From Desulfobacula sp964636495 (GTDB lineage Bacteria > Desulfobacterota > Desulfobacteria > Desulfobacterales > Desulfobacteraceae), in contig CAZWSL010000025.1 in the NCBI GenBank assembly GCA_964636495.1, positions 1-45,879 on the forward strand: a stretch of DNA of 45,879 bases, written 5' to 3'. The notes beneath the pieces were generated by a model. That model saw only the letters and a program-made list of their open reading frames with translations, was not told the DNA's origin and ran no database searches. This document shows, in pieces, positions 34,101 through 43,067 of this stretch; positions within the stretch are counted from its first letter, which is position 1; each line of letters begins with the position of its first letter. The position numbers and the translations under genes are program-made.

Positions 34101-34556
34101 ATAACAGCTCCTGAAAATTATAAAAACAGGCAATGCAATACCGTTGTGATTGGCAGGGATCCTTACGGCAGACAGGAGGTGTTAAAATATTATTTCAGGG
34201 CTTTGGAACCCCAAAAGGCTTTTCAGTATTTGAATAATCTGGTGACAATCCATGTTATCGGAGTAAGTCTGCCCCTCTTTTTCGCCTGTGAAACATCATG
34301 GCAGCTTGCTCTTATATTATCGCAGAAAAAATACAGCCTTGATGAAAAGGTGATTTTCAAAGCAATGAACAGCACCAAAGTTCAGAACAGCTGGTATGGA
34401 GGATATGCTCATAAAGGTGAAAAATCCAATCCCTACATATCTTTATATGTGAAAAATTGTGATCCATTCAAAAATATTGAGCAGTTTATTGATTCACAAT
34501 TTGCACAGAATAGTGTCAATATCTGGAGACCGGTCATCGAGAATCTTAACATATGA
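31113..34556 (+). CDS. recC: Exodeoxyribonuclease V subunit gamma (RecC)
   Basis: 1147 residues, the RecC size. The N-terminus (IFKSNNIENLIEVLINVL, then ISVQSRGMKQWIAAKIAQ) and GICANVNFIFP match the RecC start. The helicase-like folds lack working ATPase motifs, as usual for RecC, whose core reads the Chi sequence. Further RecC-like stretches are PMRSIPYKIVVLMGMDEHSFPR and DRYLFLETLLSARSKFIITYTG. The start is TTG, with AGAAAGGA about 9 bases upstream. Its stop overlaps recB as ATGA. The 385-base spacer before it (30728-31112) carries an AT-rich 58-codon frame without ribosome site (30852-31028) and nothing else I can name. Confidence 0.95.
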   Translation: MFNIFKSNNIENLIEVLINVLENVPDNPMEQEWISVQSRGMKQWIAAKIAQNSGICANVNFIFPKQVIDHILGCYIFPGNYTFKEPHIDHDFLFWSAMKIISQNRTDPRFSVLENYIQKDQTGLKLYQLSLKIAQLFDDYQIYRPSMLMQWQKQKDHLNLQDPLLKWQAALWNEMISKYPEDHIACAASRFLEKFSKENVETEKLPSRISFFGISYLPEVFLQIFEKISEIMDINLFFLSPSNQFFFDIKSEKQMGKIALKQKKQTEPEDLYYEITNPLLSSLGTAGKRFQSYLESFNYNEPHFAEELFCDPMDIDGSAQSMLGVLQSDILNLVYRKKRGMRSPLLVEPSDTSVSIHGCHSPMRETQILKDLLHDEFEKDPGLAPHDIIVMMPDIETYAPFIEAVFFLENSLPIAINDRKKRIDSEAIEAFLKIVVLKNSRFERREVLDLLLSESIARKFNIRLDELSMIEKMVEDARILWGRKSDHRESFNLPPFEENTWYFGMQRLFMGMSMPENPETPVQDILPCEVFEGLDLEVLGKFALFCDTLFSCLATFEKEKPVDKWCRDLKDVCNQLLDKNPENREDLNVLFTTVDQLKKECSRAEFNNRISFDVISAVMVHNLNQNISHGNFLSGNITFCNIMPMRSIPYKIVVLMGMDEHSFPRKVYTPGFNLIKKYPQPCDKIERDEDRYLFLETLLSARSKFIITYTGISMVDNLKTPCSGVVSELMDTMEQSFEFPKSENYRYHFFHHLHPFSRKYFIGDNGYFSFSKDNCSIAKKLSKDKERDYTFIEKRSFEKIRILPAESCENTRNEQTGKKEKPGSILPENSQGEVPDILLADIIRFFKNPVQWYMRECLGIKIPIIDESGTSYREEFSLVGLDQYVLGSFLVKKRSRHEDDKDYYSLFRSMGMLPLGMKGRLDYENTLMLAEPVTGAVKEAELIKQIPAVTGEVQFENATVSGIVSDISEKGAFSISYGKLNSSRIISAWIKHLFLNITAPENYKNRQCNTVVIGRDPYGRQEVLKYYFRALEPQKAFQYLNNLVTIHVIGVSLPLFFACETSWQLALILSQKKYSLDEKVIFKAMNSTKVQNSWYGGYAHKGEKSNPYISLYVKNCDPFKNIEQFIDSQFAQNSVNIWRPVIENLNI

Positions 34557-37500
34557 AATCACTTGATCCGTTTAATATAAATCTTGAAAAAATAACTCTG
34601 ATTGAAGCAAGTGCCGGAACAGGCAAAACATATACAATCACAACTCTTTTCTGCAGGCTTGTAGCAGAGGGATATTCTGTAGAATCAATACTTGTGGTTA
34701 CTTTTACAGAAGCTGCTGCTGCAGAACTTAAAATGAGAATCAGGGCACGTCTTTTTGAAACGCTCACTGATCTTTCACACAAGGGAGAAGAAGATCTAAA
34801 TGATCTGTCACAGCTTTTTTATGCTGACAAAGAGAGATATCTTATTCGCCAGAGACTTGAAAACGCTTTGAACAGTTTTGATCAGGCTTCAATTATGACC
34901 ATTCACTCATTCTGTTTTAAGATACTGAAAGAGTATGCATTTGAAAGCCGGACCCTTTTTGATATTGAACTGATACCTGATGGAGCAGGATTTTTACAGC
35001 AGATTGCAAGCGATTTTTTCATGATGCATGTAAATGATCTTGATCCGCTCTTTTTATCCTACCTTAAAACTAAAAAAGTCAATCCGCAAAATTTTATTGA
35101 TAATTTTAAAACAATTATTTCAAGAAAAAATATCATTATCACCCCTCATTCTGCAGAATATAGAGAAATTTTTGATCAATACAGACAGACAGCAGACAAA
35201 ATATATCGTATGCTTTTAACAGGATCAGCAGAGATAATTGAGTTGATCATGGACTACAATGGTATTGACAGGAGAAGTTATTCCAGAAGAAATGTTCCCA
35301 CCTGGATCAATGCCTGCATAAAAAAATTTAACAGAGAGGGTGGAAATACCCTTTTTAACATGACAGAAAATGGAGACAGCCTTTATAAGTTTACAAGGAG
35401 AAGAATTAAACAGAAAATAAAACCAGGATATGAAATATTAGAACATGAACTCTTTGATTTATGTGAACAACTGATTGAGTTCAATACGATTTTCCAAAAT
35501 AATCTGATAAGCCTGAAAATAAAATTTTTACATTTTTATAACAGGGAACTTGAAAAAAACAAAAAACAGTCTGGCATCTGTTTTTTTGATGATCTTGTAA
35601 ATGATCTTGCAGAAGCACTTGAAAAAAAAGATTCAGTTTATCTGCGAAAATGCGTGAGACAAAATTATAAAGCGTGTCTTATTGATGAATTTCAGGATAC
35701 TGATTCAAAACAGTATGATATTTTTTCAAATTTTTTTGCTTCAGCAGGGACCCCTTTTTTTATGATTGGTGATCCAAAACAGGCGATTTACGCCTTCAGG
35801 GGAGGAGATATTTTTGCTTATCTCAAGGCTTCCGGGGAGTGTGATCAGAAATTTACCCTTAAAAAAAATTACAGGTCTGCCCCCCTGCTTGTAGATGGAA
35901 TTAATGCAGTTTTTCTTCATCGTCTGGATCCTTTTCTATTTAAACAGATTGAATTTCACCCGTCCTCAACTCCTGATACAGCAGTAAATTACTTAACTGA
36001 GAATGGAGATCCGATTCCTCCTTTGCAGTTTAATTTTATTAAACGAAATGACAATATCCTGCAAGGCAGACAGAAGTATATAAGCAAATCCAAAGCATAT
36101 GAGATTATTCCCGAAGTTGTGGCCAAAGATATCCATAGTTTGCTGAATTCAGATAAATTACTTGAAGATAAAGAGTTATCCAGATCAATTACGCCGGAAG
36201 ATATTGCTGTTCTCGTGAGAACAAACAGCCAGGCCCTACAGATTCACAATGCATTATCTGAGTGGAATATTCCTTCATATCTTTCGACAACTGGATCTGT
36301 TTTTGATTCAGATCATGCAGTGGAGCTGTATGCAGTCCTGTATGCTGTATATAACCCGGGAAGCCGTGGCAGTATAAAATCAGCTCTATGCACGTCTCTG
36401 TTTGGATTTGATAACAGTGCAATTAGAGATCTTGAAAAAAGAGAGCAGGTGTTATCTAAAAATCTTGAGTCATGGCAGGAGATATTCAGTGAATTTAAAG
36501 ATATCTGGAGATATAAAGGGGCAGCTGCCATGATCATGTCTCTGTTTCACTGTGCATCTGCCTTTGCAGATAAAAATGCAGCCCTGAATGAACGCGGCAT
36601 GACAAATTTCTACCATCTTTCGGAGTTGATTTTCAAGGCAGACCTGAAAGAGAAGCTGACACCGTATCACTTGTTAAAATGGTATGAACGGCAGCTGAAT
36701 AGAGAAAAGCGGGATGTATCCTTTGATGAATTAAGGCTTGAGACAGACAATAAAGCAGTTGCAATTGTTACCATCCATAAAAGTAAAGGACTTGAATATC
36801 CAGTTGTTTATCTGCCATATCTATGGGAAGGTAAAAGAGAGTCTCCTGAAGAAAATGTTATTTTCCATGACCCTGAGAAGGAGTATACCCTGAGCCTTGA
36901 TCTGGGTTCAGAAAATATTGACACGGCAAAGCAATGTTATGGAATTGAAGATCAAGCTGAGCAGAGAAGATTGTTATATGTTGCATTAACAAGGGCTTCA
37001 GCATTGTGCAGGATAATCTGGGCAGGAGTAAACAGCGTTGAAGCATCAGCTCTTGGCGGCATATTGCATGATCATGGTGAAAACAGGGATGACCAGGCTA
37101 TGACCAAAGATATGGAGCAGCTGAAAGCGTGTGCAGCTGAAAGTATTTCAATAGAGACATATCAAAGAGGACCCAGGGGTTTTTATATACATCAGAATAG
37201 CTCTATCCCGTCAGATTTATCTGAAAAACCGGTTAATTCCACTGTAAAAGCGTTATGGAAAACATCAAGTTTTTCCAGTATTGCACACAGCAGTTCAAAT
37301 GAATATCCAGGTTATCCTGAAGAGAATTTTGAGAGTAATTTTCAGTCATTTTCACATGAAAACCCTGGTAGAGATGCTAAGAAAAAAAGAGAAGACCTCT
37401 CTATAACACTTTCAGATTTTGAGAAAGGTGCCGGAGCTGGAGATTTACTCCACTCTATATTTGAACAGATTGATTTTAAATTCAGTTCAGACGATATCCG

Positions 37501-38149
37501 GCAAGTGGTGAAGGAGAGGTTTGATGGAACAGGATTCAAAGATTCTGATATGATTCATTCAGTAGTAAAATCTATAAAAGAGGTACTTGCAACAGCTCTT
37601 ACAGCAGAGGAGTGCAGTTTTTGTCTGAAAACCATAAAGCCGCAGCAGAGGTTGAATGAAATGGAGTTCATTTTTCCTGTCAATGCCTTTAAAACAGGAA
37701 CAATTGTAAAATCGTTTGAAACATCAGGTGAAAGGTTTAAGAGATCAGGTTACCTGTCTGAACTCTCCCGCCTGACAACTGATTCAATAAGCGGATATAT
37801 AAAGGGATTTATTGATCTTGTTATAAACCATCAGGGTAAGTGGTATATTGTAGATTACAAATCAAATTATCTTGGCGATACATATGGCTGGTATTCACAG
37901 GAGAATATGTCTGATGCCATGTCAAAACACCACTATTTTTTACAGTATTATATTTACACGGTGGCACTCCACAGATATCTCACCCGTAGAATAAAACATT
38001 ATCGTTACAACACACATTTTGGTGGGGTGTTTTATCTTTTTATCAGAGGAATGCATCCTCAGTTTCGTTCAGAATATGGTGTTTTTTATGATCGGCCTGC
38101 CGAATCTGTGATTTCGTGCCTGTCAGATGACCTGATGGGAAAAAATTAG
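34553..38149 (+). CDS. recB: Exodeoxyribonuclease V subunit beta (RecB)
   Basis: 1198 residues. Helicase: Walker A ASAGTGKT (19-26), VVTFTEAAAAELKMRI, Walker B-like LIDEFQDTDSKQYDIF, GDPKQAIYAFRGGD, IVTIHKSKGLEYPVV and QRRLLYVALTRAS, all of the UvrD/RecB superfamily. Nuclease: the His of GAGDLLHSIFEQ, the Asp in GYIKGFIDLV and the DYK motif IVDYKSNYLG are present, so DNA cutting should be intact. RecBCD processes double-strand breaks and loads RecA at Chi. recD is not adjacent; the next gene is a CYTH protein. Confidence 0.97.
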   Translation: MKSLDPFNINLEKITLIEASAGTGKTYTITTLFCRLVAEGYSVESILVVTFTEAAAAELKMRIRARLFETLTDLSHKGEEDLNDLSQLFYADKERYLIRQRLENALNSFDQASIMTIHSFCFKILKEYAFESRTLFDIELIPDGAGFLQQIASDFFMMHVNDLDPLFLSYLKTKKVNPQNFIDNFKTIISRKNIIITPHSAEYREIFDQYRQTADKIYRMLLTGSAEIIELIMDYNGIDRRSYSRRNVPTWINACIKKFNREGGNTLFNMTENGDSLYKFTRRRIKQKIKPGYEILEHELFDLCEQLIEFNTIFQNNLISLKIKFLHFYNRELEKNKKQSGICFFDDLVNDLAEALEKKDSVYLRKCVRQNYKACLIDEFQDTDSKQYDIFSNFFASAGTPFFMIGDPKQAIYAFRGGDIFAYLKASGECDQKFTLKKNYRSAPLLVDGINAVFLHRLDPFLFKQIEFHPSSTPDTAVNYLTENGDPIPPLQFNFIKRNDNILQGRQKYISKSKAYEIIPEVVAKDIHSLLNSDKLLEDKELSRSITPEDIAVLVRTNSQALQIHNALSEWNIPSYLSTTGSVFDSDHAVELYAVLYAVYNPGSRGSIKSALCTSLFGFDNSAIRDLEKREQVLSKNLESWQEIFSEFKDIWRYKGAAAMIMSLFHCASAFADKNAALNERGMTNFYHLSELIFKADLKEKLTPYHLLKWYERQLNREKRDVSFDELRLETDNKAVAIVTIHKSKGLEYPVVYLPYLWEGKRESPEENVIFHDPEKEYTLSLDLGSENIDTAKQCYGIEDQAEQRRLLYVALTRASALCRIIWAGVNSVEASALGGILHDHGENRDDQAMTKDMEQLKACAAESISIETYQRGPRGFYIHQNSSIPSDLSEKPVNSTVKALWKTSSFSSIAHSSSNEYPGYPEENFESNFQSFSHENPGRDAKKKREDLSITLSDFEKGAGAGDLLHSIFEQIDFKFSSDDIRQVVKERFDGTGFKDSDMIHSVVKSIKEVLATALTAEECSFCLKTIKPQQRLNEMEFIFPVNAFKTGTIVKSFETSGERFKRSGYLSELSRLTTDSISGYIKGFIDLVINHQGKWYIVDYKSNYLGDTYGWYSQENMSDAMSKHHYFLQYYIYTVALHRYLTRRIKHYRYNTHFGGVFYLFIRGMHPQFRSEYGVFYDRPAESVISCLSDDLMGKN

Positions 38150-38341
38150 AACTGTATCGCATCTTTGTCCGTTTTATCCTGTCCATGCAGCCTTGATAAG
38201 CTATCTGTTCCCAATCGAATATGAAACACTGCCAGACATTGATATCCAGGCCGGGTGTTGATTTTAATGGAGTGAGGCATTTATGTAAATAACTCTGTCA
38301 GCCTTGATATGACTGAGTAAATGTTGTAGGTTGATAGAATT

Positions 38342-38809
38342 ATGGGTATTGAAATCGAGAGAAAATTTCTTCCTGCTGGGGATGGCTGGCGGAAAGTGGC
38401 CGGCAAGGGTATTTTATATCGACAGGGATACTTGAGTGATGACAAGGAGCGGGTGGTGCGTATTCGTACTGCTGGAAACAGAGGCTACCTTACCGTCAAA
38501 GGAAAAACCGCCGGGATGACAAGGGTGGAGTATGAATATGAAATCCCTGAGCAGGACTGCATTGAAATGCTGGAGATGCTGGCCTTGAAACCCATTATTG
38601 AAAAGAGACGTTTTACAATAAAACAGAGTGGCACAGTGTGGGAAGTTGATGAGTTCTCAGGAGAAAATTCAGGATTGATCGTTGCAGAGGTGGAGATCAA
38701 GTCAGAAGACCAGCAGCTTGTCAAGCCGGAATGGATTGGAAAAGAAGTAACGGGTGATCCAAGATATTATAATTCAAATCTGATTATAAATCCTTTTACA
38801 AAATGGTGA
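38342..38809 (+). CDS. CYTH-domain protein (inorganic triphosphatase-like)
   Basis: 155 residues, one CYTH domain. The N-terminal EIERKF has the signature Glu-x-Glu-x-Lys of the triphosphate tunnel, followed by basic strands RVVRIRTAGNRGYLTVKGK, an acidic strand VEYEYEIP, KRRF, WEVDEFSG and LIVAEVEI. Small bacterial members hydrolyse tripolyphosphate or nucleoside triphosphates with Mg2+; adenylate cyclase activity is rare. The final SNLIINPF lies in the conserved tail YYNSNL. It is preceded by a spacer of about 190 bases and may be its own transcript. Confidence 0.9.
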   Translation: MGIEIERKFLPAGDGWRKVAGKGILYRQGYLSDDKERVVRIRTAGNRGYLTVKGKTAGMTRVEYEYEIPEQDCIEMLEMLALKPIIEKRRFTIKQSGTVWEVDEFSGENSGLIVAEVEIKSEDQQLVKPEWIGKEVTGDPRYYNSNLIINPFTKW

Positions 38810-38920
38810 AGAAGGATATATCTGTTCAGCCTGCTTTATCACTGATATGTTTTATGCCTTGACTGCCTGTCAGGGTAAAGGGGGAGACATAAAATTTTTA
38901 ATATAGAAAAAGAGGGTTTC

Positions 38921-40735
38921 GTGAACAAAATTGTAATCTGTTTTATACTGGTATCCCTTTTTGTGGGATCTGCAATTGCCGGTAGCGGGTCATCTGCATC
39001 ACATCATTCGTCTGTTGCCTGGGGAATGATTGTAATGGGACTGTTTGGCGGTCTTTCATTTTTTCTTTACGGTATGGAGATGATGAGTGAAGGAATGAAG
39101 AAAACTGCAGGGAGTAAAATGAGAACCATTTTAGCAACTCTTACCAGCAACAGAATTTTTGCTCTGCTTACCGGAGCATTTGTTACAATGGTAGTTCAAT
39201 CCAGCAGTGCTACCACTGTCATGCTTGTCAGTTTTGTCCAGGCTGAGCTGATGACTTTTGGTCAGTCCCTTGGTGTTATTTTCGGTGCAAATATCGGAAC
39301 AACCGTAACCGCTCAGCTCATTGCCTTTAAACTGACTGATTATGCCCTTGGTATGATTGCCATCGGCTTTGTCATTAAAATGGTTGCCAAGGATGAAAAT
39401 ATAAAGGAAATCGGAAATGTTATTTTAGGGTTTGGAATTCTTTTTTTTGGTATGAAACTGATGAGCGATTCCATGAAACCCCTCAGGACGCTGCCTGGAT
39501 TTATTGATATGCTTAAAGGGCTGGAAAACCCATTGCTGGGGATTGTTGCCGGAAGCATGTTTACAGCTTTGATCCAGAGCAGCAGTGCATTTACAGGTAT
39601 AGTCATCGTCCTTGCCCAGCAGGATTTTGTGAGCCTTGAAGCAGGCATTCCTCTTATTCTCGGAGCAAATATAGGCACCTGCATAACTGCTGTACTGGCA
39701 AGCATTGGTACATCAAGGGAGGCAAAAAGAGTTGCTGCTGCCCATGTTATATTTCAGGTTGTCGGTGTATTGCTTTTCATCTTCTGGATACCTTCCTTTG
39801 CCGGGTTGATAGAACACACTTCTGCTTTTTTCGGCTCTTCAGGGATAGCAAGACAGATCGCCAATGCACATACTATTTTCAATATAAGCGTCGGTATTGC
39901 AATCCTTCCTGTGACAGGACTGCTTGCAGCCATAATAATGAAAATGATTCCTGTAAAATATGAGAAAAAACCGGGCGATTCTGAATTAAAGGTGTGGCAC
40001 CTGGATGATTCAATAATTGAAACACCATCCCTTGCCATTGATCTTGTTCGAACAGAAATTGCAAGAATGGCAAAAATTTTAAACAGGATGCTTAATCCAA
40101 TTATCATACTCTTTATATCAGATCCTGATCTCATAAAACAGGACCCGAAAATTTCAAAGGATGAAAAAATGAGACTGATAAAAGAGATTCCAACCCATGA
40201 TCCAATCTTCAGTCATCTTACCCTGCTTGAAGGTATTGATTTAAGAGAAAAAAAAATAGATTTCCTTGATGAGAAAATTTCTGATTATCTCATGAAGATT
40301 GCAAGGCAGGAACTGCATGAAGATGAAGCTCAAGAGGTGTTCAAAATGAGCTCTGTAACAAATGATATGGAGAGTATCGGTGATATTATCCACAGGAATA
40401 TCCTGCCTTTGATCGAGAAGAAAAAAAGACTGAAAGTTGAATTTTCCACCCAGGGAAAAGAGGAATTAATGAGGTTTCATTTTAAGGTCATAAAACAGAT
40501 AAGCCGTTTACAGGAAACCTTTGAGGAAAAAGATAGGAATATTGCCACCAGGATAATGTTAAAAGAGGGAAAATATACAGATCTTAAAACCCAGTTTCAA
40601 TTAAAGCATATGAAAAGAGTAATTCAGAAAAAAGGCAAATCCATTAAAACCCATGAAGTACATCTTGAGCTTATGGATCTTTTACACCAGATAAACGTCT
40701 ATACCATTAATATTGCTAAAACACTTATGGGTTGA
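38921..40735 (+). CDS. Na/Pi cotransporter family protein with PhoU-like C-terminal domain
   Basis: 604 residues from a GTG start. A signal-peptide-like segment (MNKIVICFILVSLFVGSAIAG) is followed by about eight to nine membrane helices. The two inverted QSSSA motifs of the NptA/PNaS family are present: VVQSSSATTVMLVSF and LIQSSSAFTGIVIVLA, with GANIGT repeated after each. From about residue 370 on, a soluble helical domain like PhoU/DUF47 follows (MARQELHEDEAQEVFKMSS near the middle). Members import phosphate with sodium or act as phosphate-related regulators. Confidence 0.92.
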   Translation: MNKIVICFILVSLFVGSAIAGSGSSASHHSSVAWGMIVMGLFGGLSFFLYGMEMMSEGMKKTAGSKMRTILATLTSNRIFALLTGAFVTMVVQSSSATTVMLVSFVQAELMTFGQSLGVIFGANIGTTVTAQLIAFKLTDYALGMIAIGFVIKMVAKDENIKEIGNVILGFGILFFGMKLMSDSMKPLRTLPGFIDMLKGLENPLLGIVAGSMFTALIQSSSAFTGIVIVLAQQDFVSLEAGIPLILGANIGTCITAVLASIGTSREAKRVAAAHVIFQVVGVLLFIFWIPSFAGLIEHTSAFFGSSGIARQIANAHTIFNISVGIAILPVTGLLAAIIMKMIPVKYEKKPGDSELKVWHLDDSIIETPSLAIDLVRTEIARMAKILNRMLNPIIILFISDPDLIKQDPKISKDEKMRLIKEIPTHDPIFSHLTLLEGIDLREKKIDFLDEKISDYLMKIARQELHEDEAQEVFKMSSVTNDMESIGDIIHRNILPLIEKKKRLKVEFSTQGKEELMRFHFKVIKQISRLQETFEEKDRNIATRIMLKEGKYTDLKTQFQLKHMKRVIQKKGKSIKTHEVHLELMDLLHQINVYTINIAKTLMG

Positions 40736-40810
40736 AAGCAGAAATAGAAAAAATGATTCCTGGTTATCCTGTTATATAAAACCAGTCCAGTAGCTATGCA
40801 CAGGGGAGTG

Positions 40811-40884
40811 AGGCAGGGGAAACCCTTGCAAAGGTCTCATCATGTACAACGGTTTCCAGCTGTATCTGCTGCCTCTGCCTCTGC
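40811..40884. terminator. Extended imperfect stem region between convergent genes
   Basis: AGGCAG (40811-40816) and GGAAACC (40818-40824) can pair with GGTTTCC (40851-40857) and CTGCCT (40869-40874), giving a 13-pair stem with one internal loop. Just after it lies (CTGCCT)x2-CTGC. The genes on both sides end here, so a bidirectional transcription stop is plausible, although no U-run follows on either strand. Confidence 0.4.
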
Positions 40885-40918
40885 ATGAATGATCTCTATC
40901 GTCTCTTATTCATGTAAA

Positions 40919-42766
40919 TTATTTTGATCCGAATGAAACGCTTGAAATATCCTCAACACAGCTGTCACCTTCAAGGACGGCATCTATTTTACCAAATGTT
41001 GAAGGCAGAAGCGTATTAATGAAGAATTTTGCCGATGCAAGCTGACCTGCGTAAAAAGCAGCATCTTTATTTTTCTCTACTTTTTTTGTAACACTCTCTT
41101 TTTCAAGGCTGCCCACTTTTTTTGCAAGTTTGGGAACCGCTATGGAAGCTCTCCAGAGGTGCATCCATGCAAAGGTTATATCTCCTGTAATCTCAAGGAA
41201 TGGATGTGCAAAAGCATAGGCATTTAAAATGTTTTCAGATCTTATTCTTTTGCTTATTTCTAAAGCAAGGAATTCAAGTTTAGATACGGCGTTCTCTACT
41301 TTTTCAACAAGATTTTCTATCCCTTCTATGTTTCTGGCATCTTCTATGGTTTTTTTTATCTGGGCAATGAAATATTTAAAGCTTTCACCTGAGTTCATTG
41401 CAAGCTTTCTGCCAATAAGATCCATTGCCTGTATACCATTTGTACCTTCATAAATCATGAATATCCTTGAGTCCCTCATGAGCTGTTCAACCGGAAATTC
41501 ACTTATATATCCGTAACCGCCGTAAACCTGCACGCCATGGGAACACACTTCAAGTGCCCTGTCGGTTATATATCCTTTTACAATAGGTGTTAATACCTCA
41601 ATAAGGCCGCTGGTATCCGCTTTGAGTTTTTCATCATCTGTCGTATGTACAATATCTGAGCATTTCCCATAGTAGTAAATCAGGGAGCGCATACCTTCAG
41701 TATACACTTTCATATTCAGAAGCTGGCGTTTTACATCAGGGTGGTTGATAATTGTCACATTTTTTGCTTCAGGGTCTCTGCCTGCAAGAAGATGACGTCC
41801 CTGAATTCTTGTTCTTGCATAGTCAAGTGAATACATATAGGAAGCAGAAGCAACGGCAAATCCCTGCATACCGACAAATGCCCTGGCTTCGTTCATCATC
41901 TGAAACATTTCCGGCATACCTCTGTTCTCCTCACCAAGAAGAGTTCCGATACACTCCCCCTTTTCTCCAAGGGAGAGAGAAGCAGTGGAGTTTCCATGGA
42001 TTCCCATTTTATGTTCCAGCCCTGTACATACTACATTGTTAAAATCACCAAGGCTGCCGTCTTCATTGACATGATATTTGGGAACAAGGAAGAGTGAAAT
42101 GCCTTTTGTTCCAGGAGGGGCACCTTCAATTCTTGCAAGAACCGGATGTATAATATTCTCACAGAGATCGTGCTCTCCGGCAGATATGAAAATTTTTGAT
42201 CCCTGGATCAGATATGTGCCATCATCTTTCTTAACAGCTGTTGTTGTTAACGCTCCAACATCAGATCCTGCTTCAGGTTCTGTTAAAAGCATTGTGCCGC
42301 CCCATTTCCCGGCAAACATTTTTTCCATGTAGAGTTTTTTCTGCTCTTCATTACCAAACGCTTCCACGAGTTTTGCAGCACCGTGGGTCATGCCGTAATA
42401 GAGCATAAATGCAGAGTTTGCACCGACCATATACTCAAGAGCTGCGCAGCCCACAAGTTTTGGCATTCCCTGGCCGCCAACTTCGGGGTCATCACACATG
42501 GCCAGCCATTCACCTTCGCAGTACAGGTCCCATGCGCGCTTAAAAGAGTCCGGAACCGTAACTTTGCCATCTTCAAGTATGCAACCTGTTTCATCTCCAT
42601 CTTTAAAAGTTGGAAGGATTTCTTTGATAGCAAGATTTCTTGCCTCTGAAACAATTAGATCAATCGTTTTTTTATTGAATTCATCAAATAATTCATTTTC
42701 CACCATTCCAATCTGCTCATGCAGTACAAAATCCACATCTCTACGGTCAGATATAAGTTGTGCCAT
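40919..42766 (-). CDS. Acyl-CoA dehydrogenase, large (about 600-residue) class
   Basis: About 615 residues from the ATG at 42766 (a TTG three codons earlier is possible); AAAAAGGA lies about 10 bases upstream. FAD-binding stretches MLLTEPEAGSDVGALTTTA and the flavin/substrate motif AGEHDLCENIIHPVLARIEG, the catalytic base in IYEGTNGIQAMDLIG, and an extra C-terminal domain of about 130 residues make it a member of the class with the added domain, as in DmdC-like (3-methylmercaptopropionyl-CoA) and other long-chain acyl-CoA dehydrogenases. Substrate not readable. Electrons would go to electron-transferring flavoprotein, whose genes are not in this window. Confidence 0.93.
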   Translation of the reverse strand: MAQLISDRRDVDFVLHEQIGMVENELFDEFNKKTIDLIVSEARNLAIKEILPTFKDGDETGCILEDGKVTVPDSFKRAWDLYCEGEWLAMCDDPEVGGQGMPKLVGCAALEYMVGANSAFMLYYGMTHGAAKLVEAFGNEEQKKLYMEKMFAGKWGGTMLLTEPEAGSDVGALTTTAVKKDDGTYLIQGSKIFISAGEHDLCENIIHPVLARIEGAPPGTKGISLFLVPKYHVNEDGSLGDFNNVVCTGLEHKMGIHGNSTASLSLGEKGECIGTLLGEENRGMPEMFQMMNEARAFVGMQGFAVASASYMYSLDYARTRIQGRHLLAGRDPEAKNVTIINHPDVKRQLLNMKVYTEGMRSLIYYYGKCSDIVHTTDDEKLKADTSGLIEVLTPIVKGYITDRALEVCSHGVQVYGGYGYISEFPVEQLMRDSRIFMIYEGTNGIQAMDLIGRKLAMNSGESFKYFIAQIKKTIEDARNIEGIENLVEKVENAVSKLEFLALEISKRIRSENILNAYAFAHPFLEITGDITFAWMHLWRASIAVPKLAKKVGSLEKESVTKKVEKNKDAAFYAGQLASAKFFINTLLPSTFGKIDAVLEGDSCVEDISSVSFGSK

Positions 42767-42827
42767 GTTTAACAAATCCTTTTTCTTAATATCAATAAGT
42801 ATGTCATTCCTTAAACAAAATAGTTAT

Positions 42828-42856
42828 TTTCTATTTAAAATCATCGTAATTGTCAA
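42828..42856 (-). promoter_or_regulatory. Putative acyl-CoA dehydrogenase promoter
   Basis: On the minus strand a consensus -35 TTGACA (42856-42851) is followed after 17 bases by TAGAAA (42833-42828), about 60 bases before the ATG. In the remaining spacer (42857-43067), which leads to the divergent MBL gene, only the dyad TTTACT (43024-43029)...AGTAAA stands out; I see no gene. Confidence 0.45.
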
Positions 42857-43067
42857 CCAGTGAACATGAAAATTCAAATATTCTTTAAAATTCAATTTGT
42901 TAACTATCTTTGCCTGAATACGCCATATCTTTGAGGTTTTTACAATAATTTCAGATAAACCGGCAGGATAAAACAACCTCAATTGCCATTGAAAGTTATG
43001 GCTGGTATCTGAATAAAAAAACATTTTACTATTGAACTGACAGTAAATATTGTGATAGAGGATTGAG

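Noticed and set aside
38150..38341. tRNA or small RNA gene in the spacer after recB
   Set aside because: No cloverleaf, no GTTCRA-type T-arm and no CCA end could be found by eye; nothing is supported there.
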